From positions 1 to 22,264 of the forward strand of contig JBCBJG010000016.1 in NCBI GenBank assembly GCA_038523655.1: 22,264 bases of DNA, written 5' to 3'. The number at the start of each line of letters is the position of its first letter. Within the stretch, counting starts at the first letter, position 1. A program made the translations under genes and the position numbers. Of this stretch, positions 8,481-15,373 are shown piece by piece. The notes beneath the pieces are model-generated. The model had not been told where the DNA came from. It ran no database searches and saw only the letters and a list, made by a program, of their open reading frames with translations. The DNA is from CALHAX01 sp038523655. Lineage in GTDB: Bacteria; Pseudomonadota; Alphaproteobacteria; Rhizobiales; CALHAX01.

Positions 8481-9687
8481 CGATATCGAATGCTCCCGCC
8501 ATGCCTTCGCCTGTCCGGCTGAGCGCCGTAGCGTTCTGAATGATCCCGTCCACGTCGACGGCACCGGTAACACTCAGACGATCGATCACGTACTTCGAGA
8601 TCCTGGCAAGCGCGACCGGCTGCAGGATGGTCAGGCTGACGATCATGATCACGAGGTTACTGAGAAAAATCCAGAGCATGCCACCGAGACTGAGACGAAG
8701 ATCAAAACGCGCGCCGTCGAAGGTCGTCTGCCGCGTGATGTAGTTCGTGATGGCGGTGAAATAGAGAACCTGCAGCACGCCGAGCCCGACGATGTAGATA
8801 AAGAGCACGCCGAAGATGAAGATCCCGAGCTGCGCGGCGAGTTCCGGGTCGTCCTCGATGCCCGCAAGGCGTTCGGGGTCGCTCATGACGGTAAAGTCAA
8901 AACCGCTCAGCAGTGTCGCGAGATAGCCAAGGGCACCAACAACGATGAGCCCGCCGAAGAAAATCCCGGCGAACCGCGCGTAGATATCGCCAACATCGCC
9001 ATCGTACCCGAACCGCCCGCTGCCGAAGTACTGCGCCCCCGTCATCTGCTTGTAGAGCGCGTGTGTGCGGTAGGGGATGATCCAGCCGAGCGTCGCGAAG
9101 ATCAGCAGCGTGGTCCATATGTATGTCCACGTGTACCCCCAGCCACTGCCGTCGAGTGACCCGCGGATACCGCGCCAGGTCGTCCGCGAGAGCCGATACC
9201 GTCGCGCCCGCCACACCGCGAGCCCGAAGAGCACGAAGATGATCAGGTAGACGACGATCTGGATCGCGATCGTTATCAGCGAATTCTCACCGAACGTGAG
9301 CGAGGCCGCGATCAAGATCAGGATCGACGGCAGCAGAAACACCCCGAAGATGATTAGGAAGCCGAGAAACAGCTCCTTGCCCGTTCCGGTGTAGACGAGT
9401 GGCTCGCCGTTGATCCGCACCGCCGACCAGATCCGTTTGCGAACCTCCGTCTTTCCCCAAAACGAATAGATGCCGAGCGTCAGGATCGAGAGCAGGGTGT
9501 TGAGGAAGCTCAGCCCGGTGAGCGCCCACGGACTGCCACGCCATGTGATGTCGATCGGCTCAGGTACGCCCGTGGTGGTCGGGCGATCGACGGATGCCGT
9601 CGGGATCGGTGGCGGCTGCGGGATGTCGAGAGGCGCTGCCGCCCCGCTGCCAAAGCCGGGAACGCCGGCCCCGATTGGATCGCTCAT
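8470..9687 (-). CDS. YjgN-like DUF898 multi-pass membrane protein
   Basis: The 405-residue protein resembles the YjgN/DUF898 inner-membrane family, whose function is unknown. After a Pro-rich N-terminal stretch of about 45 residues come the family signatures. These are GIYSFWGKTEVRK at residues 72-84, then a long hydrophobic region, then RRYRLSRTTWRGIRG at 162-176, and IIPYRTHALYKQ near 203-214. The family shows this Trp-Gly-Lys/Arg-rich pattern in repeated form. Several further membrane segments follow. The start is placed at ATG 9687 because GGGAAGGA sits 5 nt upstream on the coding strand (plus-strand 9693-9700). The TTG at 9702 would place that ribosome site inside the gene. It overlaps the M48 protease gene downstream by 11 bp, so the two are likely translationally coupled. 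Confidence 0.88.
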   Translation of the reverse strand: MSDPIGAGVPGFGSGAAAPLDIPQPPPIPTASVDRPTTTGVPEPIDITWRGSPWALTGLSFLNTLLSILTLGIYSFWGKTEVRKRIWSAVRINGEPLVYTGTGKELFLGFLIIFGVFLLPSILILIAASLTFGENSLITIAIQIVVYLIIFVLFGLAVWRARRYRLSRTTWRGIRGSLDGSGWGYTWTYIWTTLLIFATLGWIIPYRTHALYKQMTGAQYFGSGRFGYDGDVGDIYARFAGIFFGGLIVVGALGYLATLLSGFDFTVMSDPERLAGIEDDPELAAQLGIFIFGVLFIYIVGLGVLQVLYFTAITNYITRQTTFDGARFDLRLSLGGMLWIFLSNLVIMIVSLTILQPVALARISKYVIDRLSVTGAVDVDGIIQNATALSRTGEGMAGAFDIDGF

Positions 9688-10022
9688 GTCAGTCCTTCCC
9701 AACCGGTCACACCAGCATCAGTACGCGTTCTAGTCGGACGCGCCATGATGCGAGCCCCCTGAGGCTGCCGACCGTGGAGAAATTCACGCGGTGCGGCACA
9801 TCTGAAACAGCCGGCCGCGGGCGAGTCCGCACCAGTCCGCACCAGTTTGCGCCACTGGGGACAATCCCGTTGCAACATTCTTCGGATGCGTGCGCGCATC
9901 GTTATGGCTAGGTTTGGAGCGGCCAGAGCGGCGCGCGCGCAGCACCTCGGTGCCGAGTGCGGATTGCTCAGTGCGCAGACGAGCCAACCGGATCGGTAGA
10001 TGCGGCGGGCGAGAGGTGGGGA
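9688..10022. other. 335-bp divergent intergenic region
   Basis: This stretch lies between the starts of the DUF898 gene (minus) and an unknown membrane protein gene (plus), so it must hold both promoters. I could not pick a convincing -35/-10 pair for either. It contains the 10-bp repeat cluster annotated separately and a small GGGA/TCCC hairpin near 9857-9867. No RNA gene or small coding region is evident. Confidence 0.5.
9824..9853. repeat. Three tandem 10-bp units in a divergent promoter region
   Basis: AGTCCGCACC occurs at 9824-9833 and again at 9834-9843, followed by a diverged copy AGTTTGCGCC at 9844-9853. A 10-bp period places the units on one face of the helix, which would suit cooperative binding of a regulator. 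It could also be a chance duplication. Confidence 0.5.
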
Positions 10023-10631
10023 ATGGGCAGCAACGACTTCAGTTGGGTCGGTGCCCTCGGCGGCATCAACCTGTTCTTCTTTGCGTGGTCGGCGACCGGC
10101 GCGACCGATCTGCTGGCCCGTGAGCACGGCGTGCTCGAGATCGCCCAACTCGTGCTCATCGCGATCGCGGCCCTGATTTTTGTCCTCTCGCTCTGGCGCA
10201 GTGAGGGCCCGGCCCGCTCGGCGGCGATCGCGCTCGTTGCGCTGAGCGTGCTCTTTTTCTACCGCGAGCTGGACCTCGCCGCGTTCGGCGTCGGCGCGCC
10301 GCTCGATGCGCTGAGCCGTTCGGGCGTCCGGGATGTCGTGGTCGGCATCGGGACGGCAGCGCTCCTCGGCTATGCCGTGCTCCGCCGCGCAGACTGGTCG
10401 GCATGGTGGCGGCTCGCGACCCGCCCGGCCGCCTGGCCACTTGGCGCAACGATCATCCTGCTCGGTGTGGGCGTGGGGCTGGGCGCCGCGCTCAAGGGCA
10501 GTCTGCAGGGCCAGTTCTGGGAGGAGCTGGTCGAGTTCAACGGTTATGTTCTGTATGTCTTGGCGGCAGGCCGCCACGTCAGCCTCTCCCGCATCGACGA
10601 CGTCATCACCCGCCCTATCGCACCAAACTAA
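10023..10631 (+). CDS. Multi-pass membrane protein of unknown function
   Basis: I do not recognise a named family for this 202-residue protein. Hydrophobic segments lie at about 8-24, 38-58, 65-82, 105-121 and 137-157, with a further semi-hydrophobic stretch near 172-184, so it is an inner-membrane protein with five or six helices. Two acidic/aromatic motifs stand out: FYRELD at residues 79-84 and FWEELVEFNG at 165-174. Conserved Glu residues of this kind at membrane borders occur in several uncharacterised bacterial membrane families. The start at ATG 10023 is favoured over the in-frame start at 9957 because of a purine-rich GAGAGGTGGGG just upstream and because the hydrophobic region begins there. 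The gene is divergent from DUF898 and convergent with the flavin oxidoreductase gene. Stop TAA. Confidence 0.7.
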   Translation: MGSNDFSWVGALGGINLFFFAWSATGATDLLAREHGVLEIAQLVLIAIAALIFVLSLWRSEGPARSAAIALVALSVLFFYRELDLAAFGVGAPLDALSRSGVRDVVVGIGTAALLGYAVLRRADWSAWWRLATRPAAWPLGATIILLGVGVGLGAALKGSLQGQFWEELVEFNGYVLYVLAAGRHVSLSRIDDVITRPIAPN

Positions 10632-10661
10632 GCCGCTGCATAATGCTGCCGGCCTCTCAAT

Positions 10662-11471
10662 TCAGGTCTCAGTTCGCTGAATAAATGGCGTCAGGTGCGG
10701 TACTCCTGCCCGCAATCGGCCCGCTGCATCGAAATCCGTATCGGCGTGAAAGGCGACCCGCGCCCGCGCGTCGAGAGACGTCACCACGCCCCGCCAGTGG
10801 TCGACAATCGCGCCTGCCGCACTGGCGGCGTCTGGCGGTGCGCCTGCCTTGCCTAGCTCGGCTCCGTGATCTCGGCTGTCGGAACTACCGATGCCGAAGA
10901 ACAGCTCAGGCTCTAGCACGTTGTAGCCGAGATAGCGGAATGGATAGAGAATGGGAAACAGATGCATGCGTGCATTTCCCTCCCGCCCGTCCGGGCCGCA
11001 GAAACTTGCAGGCGCGCCGAGTGTCACGCAGGCGAGCATGTGCCGTCCGCGAAAGCGCCCCGCATCGTAGCGCATCCGACTGCGATACATCTCGCCGTAA
11101 ACGAAAACCCGGTCCATCCACCCTTTGAAGATGGCGGGCGGGCCGAACCACCAGAGCGGGAAGTGCACCACAAGGAGATCGGCCTGAGAAAGGAAGTCTA
11201 TTTCCCGCCGAACGTGCGGCGCGAGCGTCCGGCTCTTCGCCGCCTCCCGTTGCCAGGACTGTGTATCAAATCGCTCCGGCCCTGCGGCCGCAAGCTCGTC
11301 GGCGTGCCGATAATGATGAGGTCCTTCCCGGGCATCGAAATCAAGACCGTAAAGATCGCTTGAGGAGACGCTGTATCCCGCCGCTGCGAGGCTATCGCAG
11401 CTCGCGTCGAACAGCGCACCGTTCAACGACCGGCGCTCGGGGTGCGCAAGCAGCACATGTGCATGAGCCAT
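10662..11471 (-). CDS. NQO1/KefF-family NAD(P)H:quinone oxidoreductase (flavodoxin fold)
   Basis: The 269-residue protein has the flavodoxin-like fold of the NAD(P)H dehydrogenase (quinone) family. It opens HVLLAHPERRSLNGAL, the phosphate-binding start of the family. VVHFPLWWFGPPAIFKGWMDRVF follows (quoted as two overlapping parts: VVHFPLWWFGPP and PPAIFKGWMDRVF), the most diagnostic motif, then FVYGEMY. ACVTLGAPASFCGPDG forms the second flavin loop. Members bind FAD or FMN in the cytoplasm and carry out two-electron reduction of quinones, or act as ancillary subunits of K+ efflux systems. No kefB/C gene is visible here, so quinone or electrophile detoxification is more likely. GAGGAGAG lies 5 nt upstream of the start (plus-strand 11477-11484). 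The gene converges with the membrane protein ending at 10631, and the 70-residue membrane protein lies divergently upstream. Confidence 0.88.
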   Translation of the reverse strand: MAHAHVLLAHPERRSLNGALFDASCDSLAAAGYSVSSSDLYGLDFDAREGPHHYRHADELAAAGPERFDTQSWQREAAKSRTLAPHVRREIDFLSQADLLVVHFPLWWFGPPAIFKGWMDRVFVYGEMYRSRMRYDAGRFRGRHMLACVTLGAPASFCGPDGREGNARMHLFPILYPFRYLGYNVLEPELFFGIGSSDSRDHGAELGKAGAPPDAASAAGAIVDHWRGVVTSLDARARVAFHADTDFDAAGRLRAGVPHLTPFIQRTET

Positions 11472-11638
11472 GACGACTCTCCTCGTTGGTGCGTGGGTGG
11501 TGCGTCAGTGGGCATATCGCTGGCACAAGCACCGGCACTTTTCGTCGGTAACAACCACGACAATGCCCTTTTCCCACCAATTCGCCGTCGCTTTGCAATC
11601 GGATAACGACCCTCGATCACGACCAGAGGGAACTTGTC

Positions 11639-11851
11639 ATGCGTATCGTTCTGTTCCTCGCCTTCCTGCTGATGACGGGAGGTTATCTCGGCGCCACGGC
11701 TTTCCAGTCCGGCGCTGACCTGCAGAACCTCGGGCTCGCCGAGCTCGGTAATGTTGGCCAATCAGCCACAGTCATTCTGGCGCTGCTGCTGCCGGCGGCC
11801 GTGATGCTGATTGCGCTGCTTGCCGGCGACGCTGCCAAACGTCTGCGCTGA
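11639..11851 (+). CDS. Small two-helix membrane protein of unknown function (70 aa)
   Basis: The frame encodes 70 residues with a hydrophobic N-terminal segment at 1-22 and a second one at about 43-63. Between them is a short polar loop, and the protein ends in the basic tail AAKRLR. AGAGGGA lies about 8 nt before the ATG, and G/C-rich third positions match the neighbours. Both support real coding despite the size. It lies divergent from the NQO1-family oxidoreductase, 167 bp away. I recognise no family. The first segment could be a signal peptide, with one remaining helix, or a true membrane anchor. Confidence 0.6.
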   Translation: MRIVLFLAFLLMTGGYLGATAFQSGADLQNLGLAELGNVGQSATVILALLLPAAVMLIALLAGDAAKRLR

Positions 11852-12154
11852 CCACCGCCGGCGCGGCGTTGCGTTGAGCTCTGTCTGCGCGTTTGGCGCG
11901 GTCGGCGGCCGGTTCAGACACGAGTGATGCGCAGGTGTCACAGGGTGCGGCATCGCTGCCTAGTTGGTGCCACAAACCGAGACGACGTTAGGAGATGAGT
12001 GGTGGCTGCACCGGGGGCAGCACGCGCTGATGGGAACAGCGCACCACCGCCGTTGAAGGGGGCAGAAATCCGGAGGGCGCATGCGTGACATGCGCGGAAA
12101 CCGCTGAGCCGATCGCGGCTTATGCAGTCGTGCCGACGGATGAAAGACGAAGTG
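11852..12154. other. Intergenic stretch upstream of the ExoR-like gene
   Basis: About 300 bp without a convincing gene. It contains a potential stem GCTGC/GCAGC with a 7-nt loop near 12005-12021, just after an AGGAG at 11989-11993. An AGGAG-preceded GTG at 12002 opens only 28 codons of unremarkable sequence, which I do not call. Promoter elements for the downstream gene are not obvious. Confidence 0.4.
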
Positions 12155-13330
12155 ATGCGAAGAGTGAAACAGGCGAAATCAACCGCACCCGTGTCGCGGG
12201 TCAACGCTCGTCAGGCGGGCCGTTCGGTGCTGGCCGCAGCGGCAGTCGCGCTGCTTGCGACGTGCGCCACCCCGTTGGTCGCGACGGGCGGCATTGGTGT
12301 GACGGCGGCGTTTGCGCAGACGACGGCAAACCGGTCGCAGGCCGCCTATGAGGAAGGCCGGCGCGCGTTCGTCCGCGGCGCCTACAACGAAGCCGTTGAT
12401 CCTTTGCGGCTCGCGGCCGATGGCGGCGTCCTGCTCGCCCACTACTATCTCGCGGAAATTCTCTCCGACCCGCGGACCGCGGCGCATGATCCTGACGAGG
12501 CGTTCCGGCGGTACGTGCGGGTGATTGAAGACGCACCGGACGTGGATCCCGATTACGACTATCGCGCACGCTTCGTCGGCCGCGCGTACGTCATGGCCGG
12601 GCGGTACTACCTCGGTGAACTGCGCGCGCCCTCTGTTCGTCGCTCGCCGGTGCAGGCGCGCCGTCTCTTTGGCTATGCCGCGAACTATCTCGACTTTGCC
12701 GATGCGCAGTACGAGTTCGCACGCATGCTCATGAAAGGCCGCGGCGGGCGCCAGAACGTGCAGAGCGGCAAGCATTATCTCTCCACGTTGTCCCGCAAGG
12801 GCCACGCGGGTGCGCAAGGCTATCTCGCCGAGTTGTTCTTCACCGGAACGCATGTGCCGAAGCGGCGTGACTATGCGCTCGCCCTCAGCACCCTTGCGGT
12901 CAAGAACGCGCCGTCGAACGACGCGCTCTGGATCAACGCACTGCACAACGACATCCAGTGCAGCGTCACGGGAGAAGAACGAAACGGCGCGGACGCATTG
13001 ATCGCCCGCTGGTCGAAAGGGGGCGCCGCTTCGCGCGTGCACCCGCGCGACCGCGGCGGACTACTGGCCGGCGGCTCGGCGAGCTGGTCGTGCGATCTTT
13101 CCGATCAGATCGCTGCGGCGAATGACGCGCCGGGTGCTGCGTCAGACGTCACGTCTGAAGATAGTGCAGCCCGCTCGATGCCCGCCGGTGAAAGCCAGCC
13201 GATGGGTGCGGGCGAAACACGGCCGGCCAGTGGCTCAGGGATCATGCGCGGGAGCGTATTCGGTCCGCGCAGTTATCTCCGGGCCCTTGAAGACGATGAT
13301 GGCGCCTACGAGCTCGACATCGAGCGTTGA
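12155..13330 (+). CDS. exoR: ExoR-like secreted Sel1-repeat protein
   Basis: The 391-residue product has a basic N-terminus, a hydrophobic core at about 24-42 and a likely signal-peptidase site after AFA at about residue 54, so it should be periplasmic. The mature part shows Sel1-type TPR units: AAYEEGRRAFVRGAYNEAVDP, LAADGGVLLAHYYLAEIL, LFGYAANYLDFADAQYEFA and LSRKGHAGAQGYLAELFF (each quoted in part). The order and spacing resemble ExoR of rhizobia, a periplasmic inhibitor of the ExoS/ChvG sensor kinase that controls exopolysaccharide, motility and host association. The convergent xthA fits that locus. The C-terminal 85 residues or so are polar and disordered-looking. The start is uncertain: in-frame ATGs at 12122 and 12140 are alternatives, none with a strong ribosome site. 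ExoS/ChvI genes are not in the window. Confidence 0.75.
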   Translation: MRRVKQAKSTAPVSRVNARQAGRSVLAAAAVALLATCATPLVATGGIGVTAAFAQTTANRSQAAYEEGRRAFVRGAYNEAVDPLRLAADGGVLLAHYYLAEILSDPRTAAHDPDEAFRRYVRVIEDAPDVDPDYDYRARFVGRAYVMAGRYYLGELRAPSVRRSPVQARRLFGYAANYLDFADAQYEFARMLMKGRGGRQNVQSGKHYLSTLSRKGHAGAQGYLAELFFTGTHVPKRRDYALALSTLAVKNAPSNDALWINALHNDIQCSVTGEERNGADALIARWSKGGAASRVHPRDRGGLLAGGSASWSCDLSDQIAAANDAPGAASDVTSEDSAARSMPAGESQPMGAGETRPASGSGIMRGSVFGPRSYLRALEDDDGAYELDIER

Positions 13331-13375
13331 AGGCGTGCGGTCATCGTTTGGCCGGTGCGCGGGCGGCGGCCGTTC

Positions 13376-14164
13376 TCAGATGCTGAATTCCGCCACCACC
13401 GGCGTGTGATCCGACGGCTTTTCCCAACCGCGCACGACCCGCTCGATCTCGCAGGTCACGAGGCGATCGGCCGCCTGCGGTGATAGCAGCAGGTGATCGA
13501 TCCGAATGCCGTTGTCTTTCTGCCAGGCGCCGGCCTGGTAGTCCCAGAATGAATACTGGTGCGGCCGCGGGTCGACCGCGCGGAAAGCGTCCGTAAGCCC
13601 GAGATTCACGATCTCCCGGAACGCGGCATGGGTTTCCGCGCGGAACAACGCATCACCCTCCCATGCATCCGCATCGTGCACGTCATCCGCGGTTGGAATG
13701 ACATTGTAGTCCCCGGCCAGCACCAGCGGCTCTTCGTAGGCGAGCAGCGTCTCCGCGTGCGCTTTGAGCCGGCCCATCCACGCAAGCTTGTACGGATATT
13801 TATCCGTATCGACCGGATTGCCGTTCGGGAGATAAATCGATGCCACGCGGATGATCCCGCCTGCATCCGGCGCCTCGACCACAGCCTCGATGTAGCGCGC
13901 TTGCGTATCTTCCGCGTCCCCATCGAGCCCGCGGCGCACATCGCTGAGCGGATGTTTGCTCAACAGTGCGACCCCGTTGAAACTTTTTTGTCCATGGACC
14001 TCGACATTGTAGCCGAGCTCCTCGAACGCCTCTGCGGGAAACGCCTCGTCGACCGATTTGATCTCCTGCAGACAGGCAACGTCCGGCGCATGCTCACGCA
14101 GCCAGGTTTTCACCGTCTCCAGCCGTGCTTTGACGCCGTTAATATTCCACGTCGCGATCCGCAT
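13376..14164 (-). CDS. xthA: Exodeoxyribonuclease III (AP endonuclease)
   Basis: The 262-residue protein is a typical ExoIII/AP endonuclease. It acts in the cytoplasm on abasic sites in base-excision repair and as a 3'-5' exonuclease and 3'-phosphatase. Catalytic motifs are visible in order: MRIATWNINGVKAR with Asn8, CLQEIK with the metal ligand Glu34, IYLPNGNPV, LAGDYNVIPT with the catalytic Asp and Asn, HQYSFWDYQ, GIRIDHLLLS, and the terminal SDHTPVVAEFSI with the catalytic His at about 253. ATG 14164 is chosen because the conserved first strand begins there and GGAG lies upstream. A longer frame to 14383 adds 73 unrelated residues. It is convergent with the ExoR-like gene (45 bp between stops) and divergent from the next membrane protein gene. 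Confidence 0.95.
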   Translation of the reverse strand: MRIATWNINGVKARLETVKTWLREHAPDVACLQEIKSVDEAFPAEAFEELGYNVEVHGQKSFNGVALLSKHPLSDVRRGLDGDAEDTQARYIEAVVEAPDAGGIIRVASIYLPNGNPVDTDKYPYKLAWMGRLKAHAETLLAYEEPLVLAGDYNVIPTADDVHDADAWEGDALFRAETHAAFREIVNLGLTDAFRAVDPRPHQYSFWDYQAGAWQKDNGIRIDHLLLSPQAADRLVTCEIERVVRGWEKPSDHTPVVAEFSI

Positions 14165-14381
14165 GGCGGTCTCCGGTCGGTTTCGGGGGCGGGGCAGCAC
14201 CGCAAGGGCGTGCCGGGTATTCAGTTTCATTAACGCGGCGGCAGCACCTTTACGATACAGTGCATGCTGATCGTTCACCTGCGTGCAACGCGTGGGCGAG
14301 ACGATCACGCTCGGAATGAAACTTGAATTATGCGGCAACGGGCGCGGGGGCCCCGGCGCACGACAGCCATGGACGGAATGC

Positions 14382-14732
14382 ATGAGCAGCTTGATCTACG
14401 AAGGCCGACGGTACGATCCCGGTCGGTTCATGAAGCTCGCAACCGGGCTCAACATCATCGTTGCGATGGTGTTCGTGTTCGCCTGGCACTTCGCCGCGCT
14501 CTTCACCGCTGATGCGATTTCTGCTGCGAGCGGTATCGGCCTCAGCCCGCACAGCCGCCCGGAGTTGCTCGAGAGCCCATACGTTTACCTTTGGACGACC
14601 CCGCTCATCGCCTCGTTCATCGGCTGGTTCGCCTATAAGTTCGAGTACAAGACGTTCGGCCGGTTCGTTGCGATCTACCCGGTGATGCTGATCGTCAGTT
14701 GCGTGATCTGGTACGCCAACTTCGCATTCTGA
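14382..14732 (+). CDS. Small three-helix membrane protein of unknown function
   Basis: This 116-residue product has hydrophobic segments at about 18-42, 68-86 and 93-113, separated by short charged loops (KFEYKTFGR before the last helix). I recognise no family. The start at ATG 14382 gives a protein beginning MSSLIYEGRRYDPGRF; the longer in-frame option at 14283 adds 33 residues with no membrane or domain character. A GGA-containing purine patch lies about 6 nt upstream. The gene is divergent from xthA with a 217-bp spacer and converges with erpA. Confidence 0.6.
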   Translation: MSSLIYEGRRYDPGRFMKLATGLNIIVAMVFVFAWHFAALFTADAISAASGIGLSPHSRPELLESPYVYLWTTPLIASFIGWFAYKFEYKTFGRFVAIYPVMLIVSCVIWYANFAF

Positions 14733-14777
14733 GGGTGCGTTGAGCCTTAGGTCCACCCTATCACGGCAGCAACGCCA

Positions 14778-15143
14778 CTAGATTGCAAAGCTCGTCCCGC
14801 AGCCGCACCCGGCTGTCGCGTTCGGGTTGTTGATCTTGAACGCCGCGCCGATCAGATCGTCGACAAAGTCGATCTCGGCCCCCGCAAGAAACGGCAGCGA
14901 TACGGGATCGACCAGCACGGTCGCCCCCTCGCGCTCTAACACCAAGTCGTCGTCGGCCTGTTCCGTGACGAGATCATAGCGATATTGAAAACCGGAGCAT
15001 CCACCCCCCTCGACACTCAATCGCAGCATGGTGCCTGCGGGCTCGTCGGAAACGATTTCCGCGACCCGGCGCGCGGCAGCGGCGGTGACGGTAACCGGCG
15101 TCGCCTCGGCGACCGACGGTGCAACAGGTTCCATCTGCGTCAT
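14778..15143 (-). CDS. erpA: ErpA/IscA-type iron-sulfur cluster carrier
   Basis: The 121-residue protein is an A-type Fe-S carrier (HesB/IscA/ErpA). It receives clusters from the Isc or Suf scaffold and delivers them to apo-enzymes in the cytoplasm. The three ligand cysteines are present: Cys49 in VEGGGCSGFQYRYD, and Cys113 and Cys115 in NATAGCGCGTSFAI. The core has ATVLVDPVSLPFLAGAEIDF and FKINNPN, typical of the family. Residues 1-18 are a non-conserved extension. MTQ at 15143 is preferred to the Met at 15134 because GAGG lies about 9 nt upstream on the coding strand. ErpA rather than IscA is favoured because no isc genes are adjacent and dgt lies divergently beside it, as in many alphaproteobacteria. 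Stop TAG. Confidence 0.9.
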   Translation of the reverse strand: MTQMEPVAPSVAEATPVTVTAAAARRVAEIVSDEPAGTMLRLSVEGGGCSGFQYRYDLVTEQADDDLVLEREGATVLVDPVSLPFLAGAEIDFVDDLIGAAFKINNPNATAGCGCGTSFAI

Positions 15144-15166
15144 CGATGAGCCTCGTGTGTTTCGCT

Positions 15167-15176
15167 GTAGCGCTAC
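15167..15176. promoter_or_regulatory. Perfect 10-bp palindrome upstream of erpA
   Basis: GTAGCGCTAC is a perfect inverted repeat 23 bp upstream of the erpA start codon, in the erpA-dgt divergent spacer. It could be an operator or a 5'-UTR hairpin. I cannot match it confidently to a known Fe-S regulator site. Confidence 0.25.
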
Positions 15177-15360
15177 GGGCGCCAGCCCCGCCTCGGGTCA
15201 ACGCATCGTGCACGTGATCACCTTGCCGGATCGTGCGATTCCGGCGTACCGGCCATAACACGAGAAATGGCAACCCGATCAGGACGTGTCTAGTAGAGTT
15301 CCGATCAGCGTCAACCGACCGTGACCGCTACAAGATCGCAGGCGACGGCGGCGCCAGCGC

Positions 15361-15368
15361 AGGAGAGG
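15361..15368 (+). promoter_or_regulatory. Shine-Dalgarno that fixes the dgt start
   Basis: AGGAGAGG lies 5 nt before GTG 15374. It is the best ribosome site near the 5' end of dgt and argues against the upstream in-frame ATG at 15233. Confidence 0.7.
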
Positions 15369-15373
15369 CCCAC

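Noticed and set aside
11521..11537. Sigma-54 promoter starting TGGCAC
   Set aside because: The GG and GC elements are one base too far apart, and the TTGC half is absent.
12002..12088. Short leader peptide after AGGAG upstream of the ExoR-like gene
   Set aside because: Only 28 codons of unremarkable composition, with no regulatory codon run or adjacent attenuator.
14165..14383. 73-residue N-terminal extension of exodeoxyribonuclease III
   Set aside because: The conserved first strand MRIATWNING begins at 14164 with a ribosome site upstream; the extension covers the divergent promoter region.
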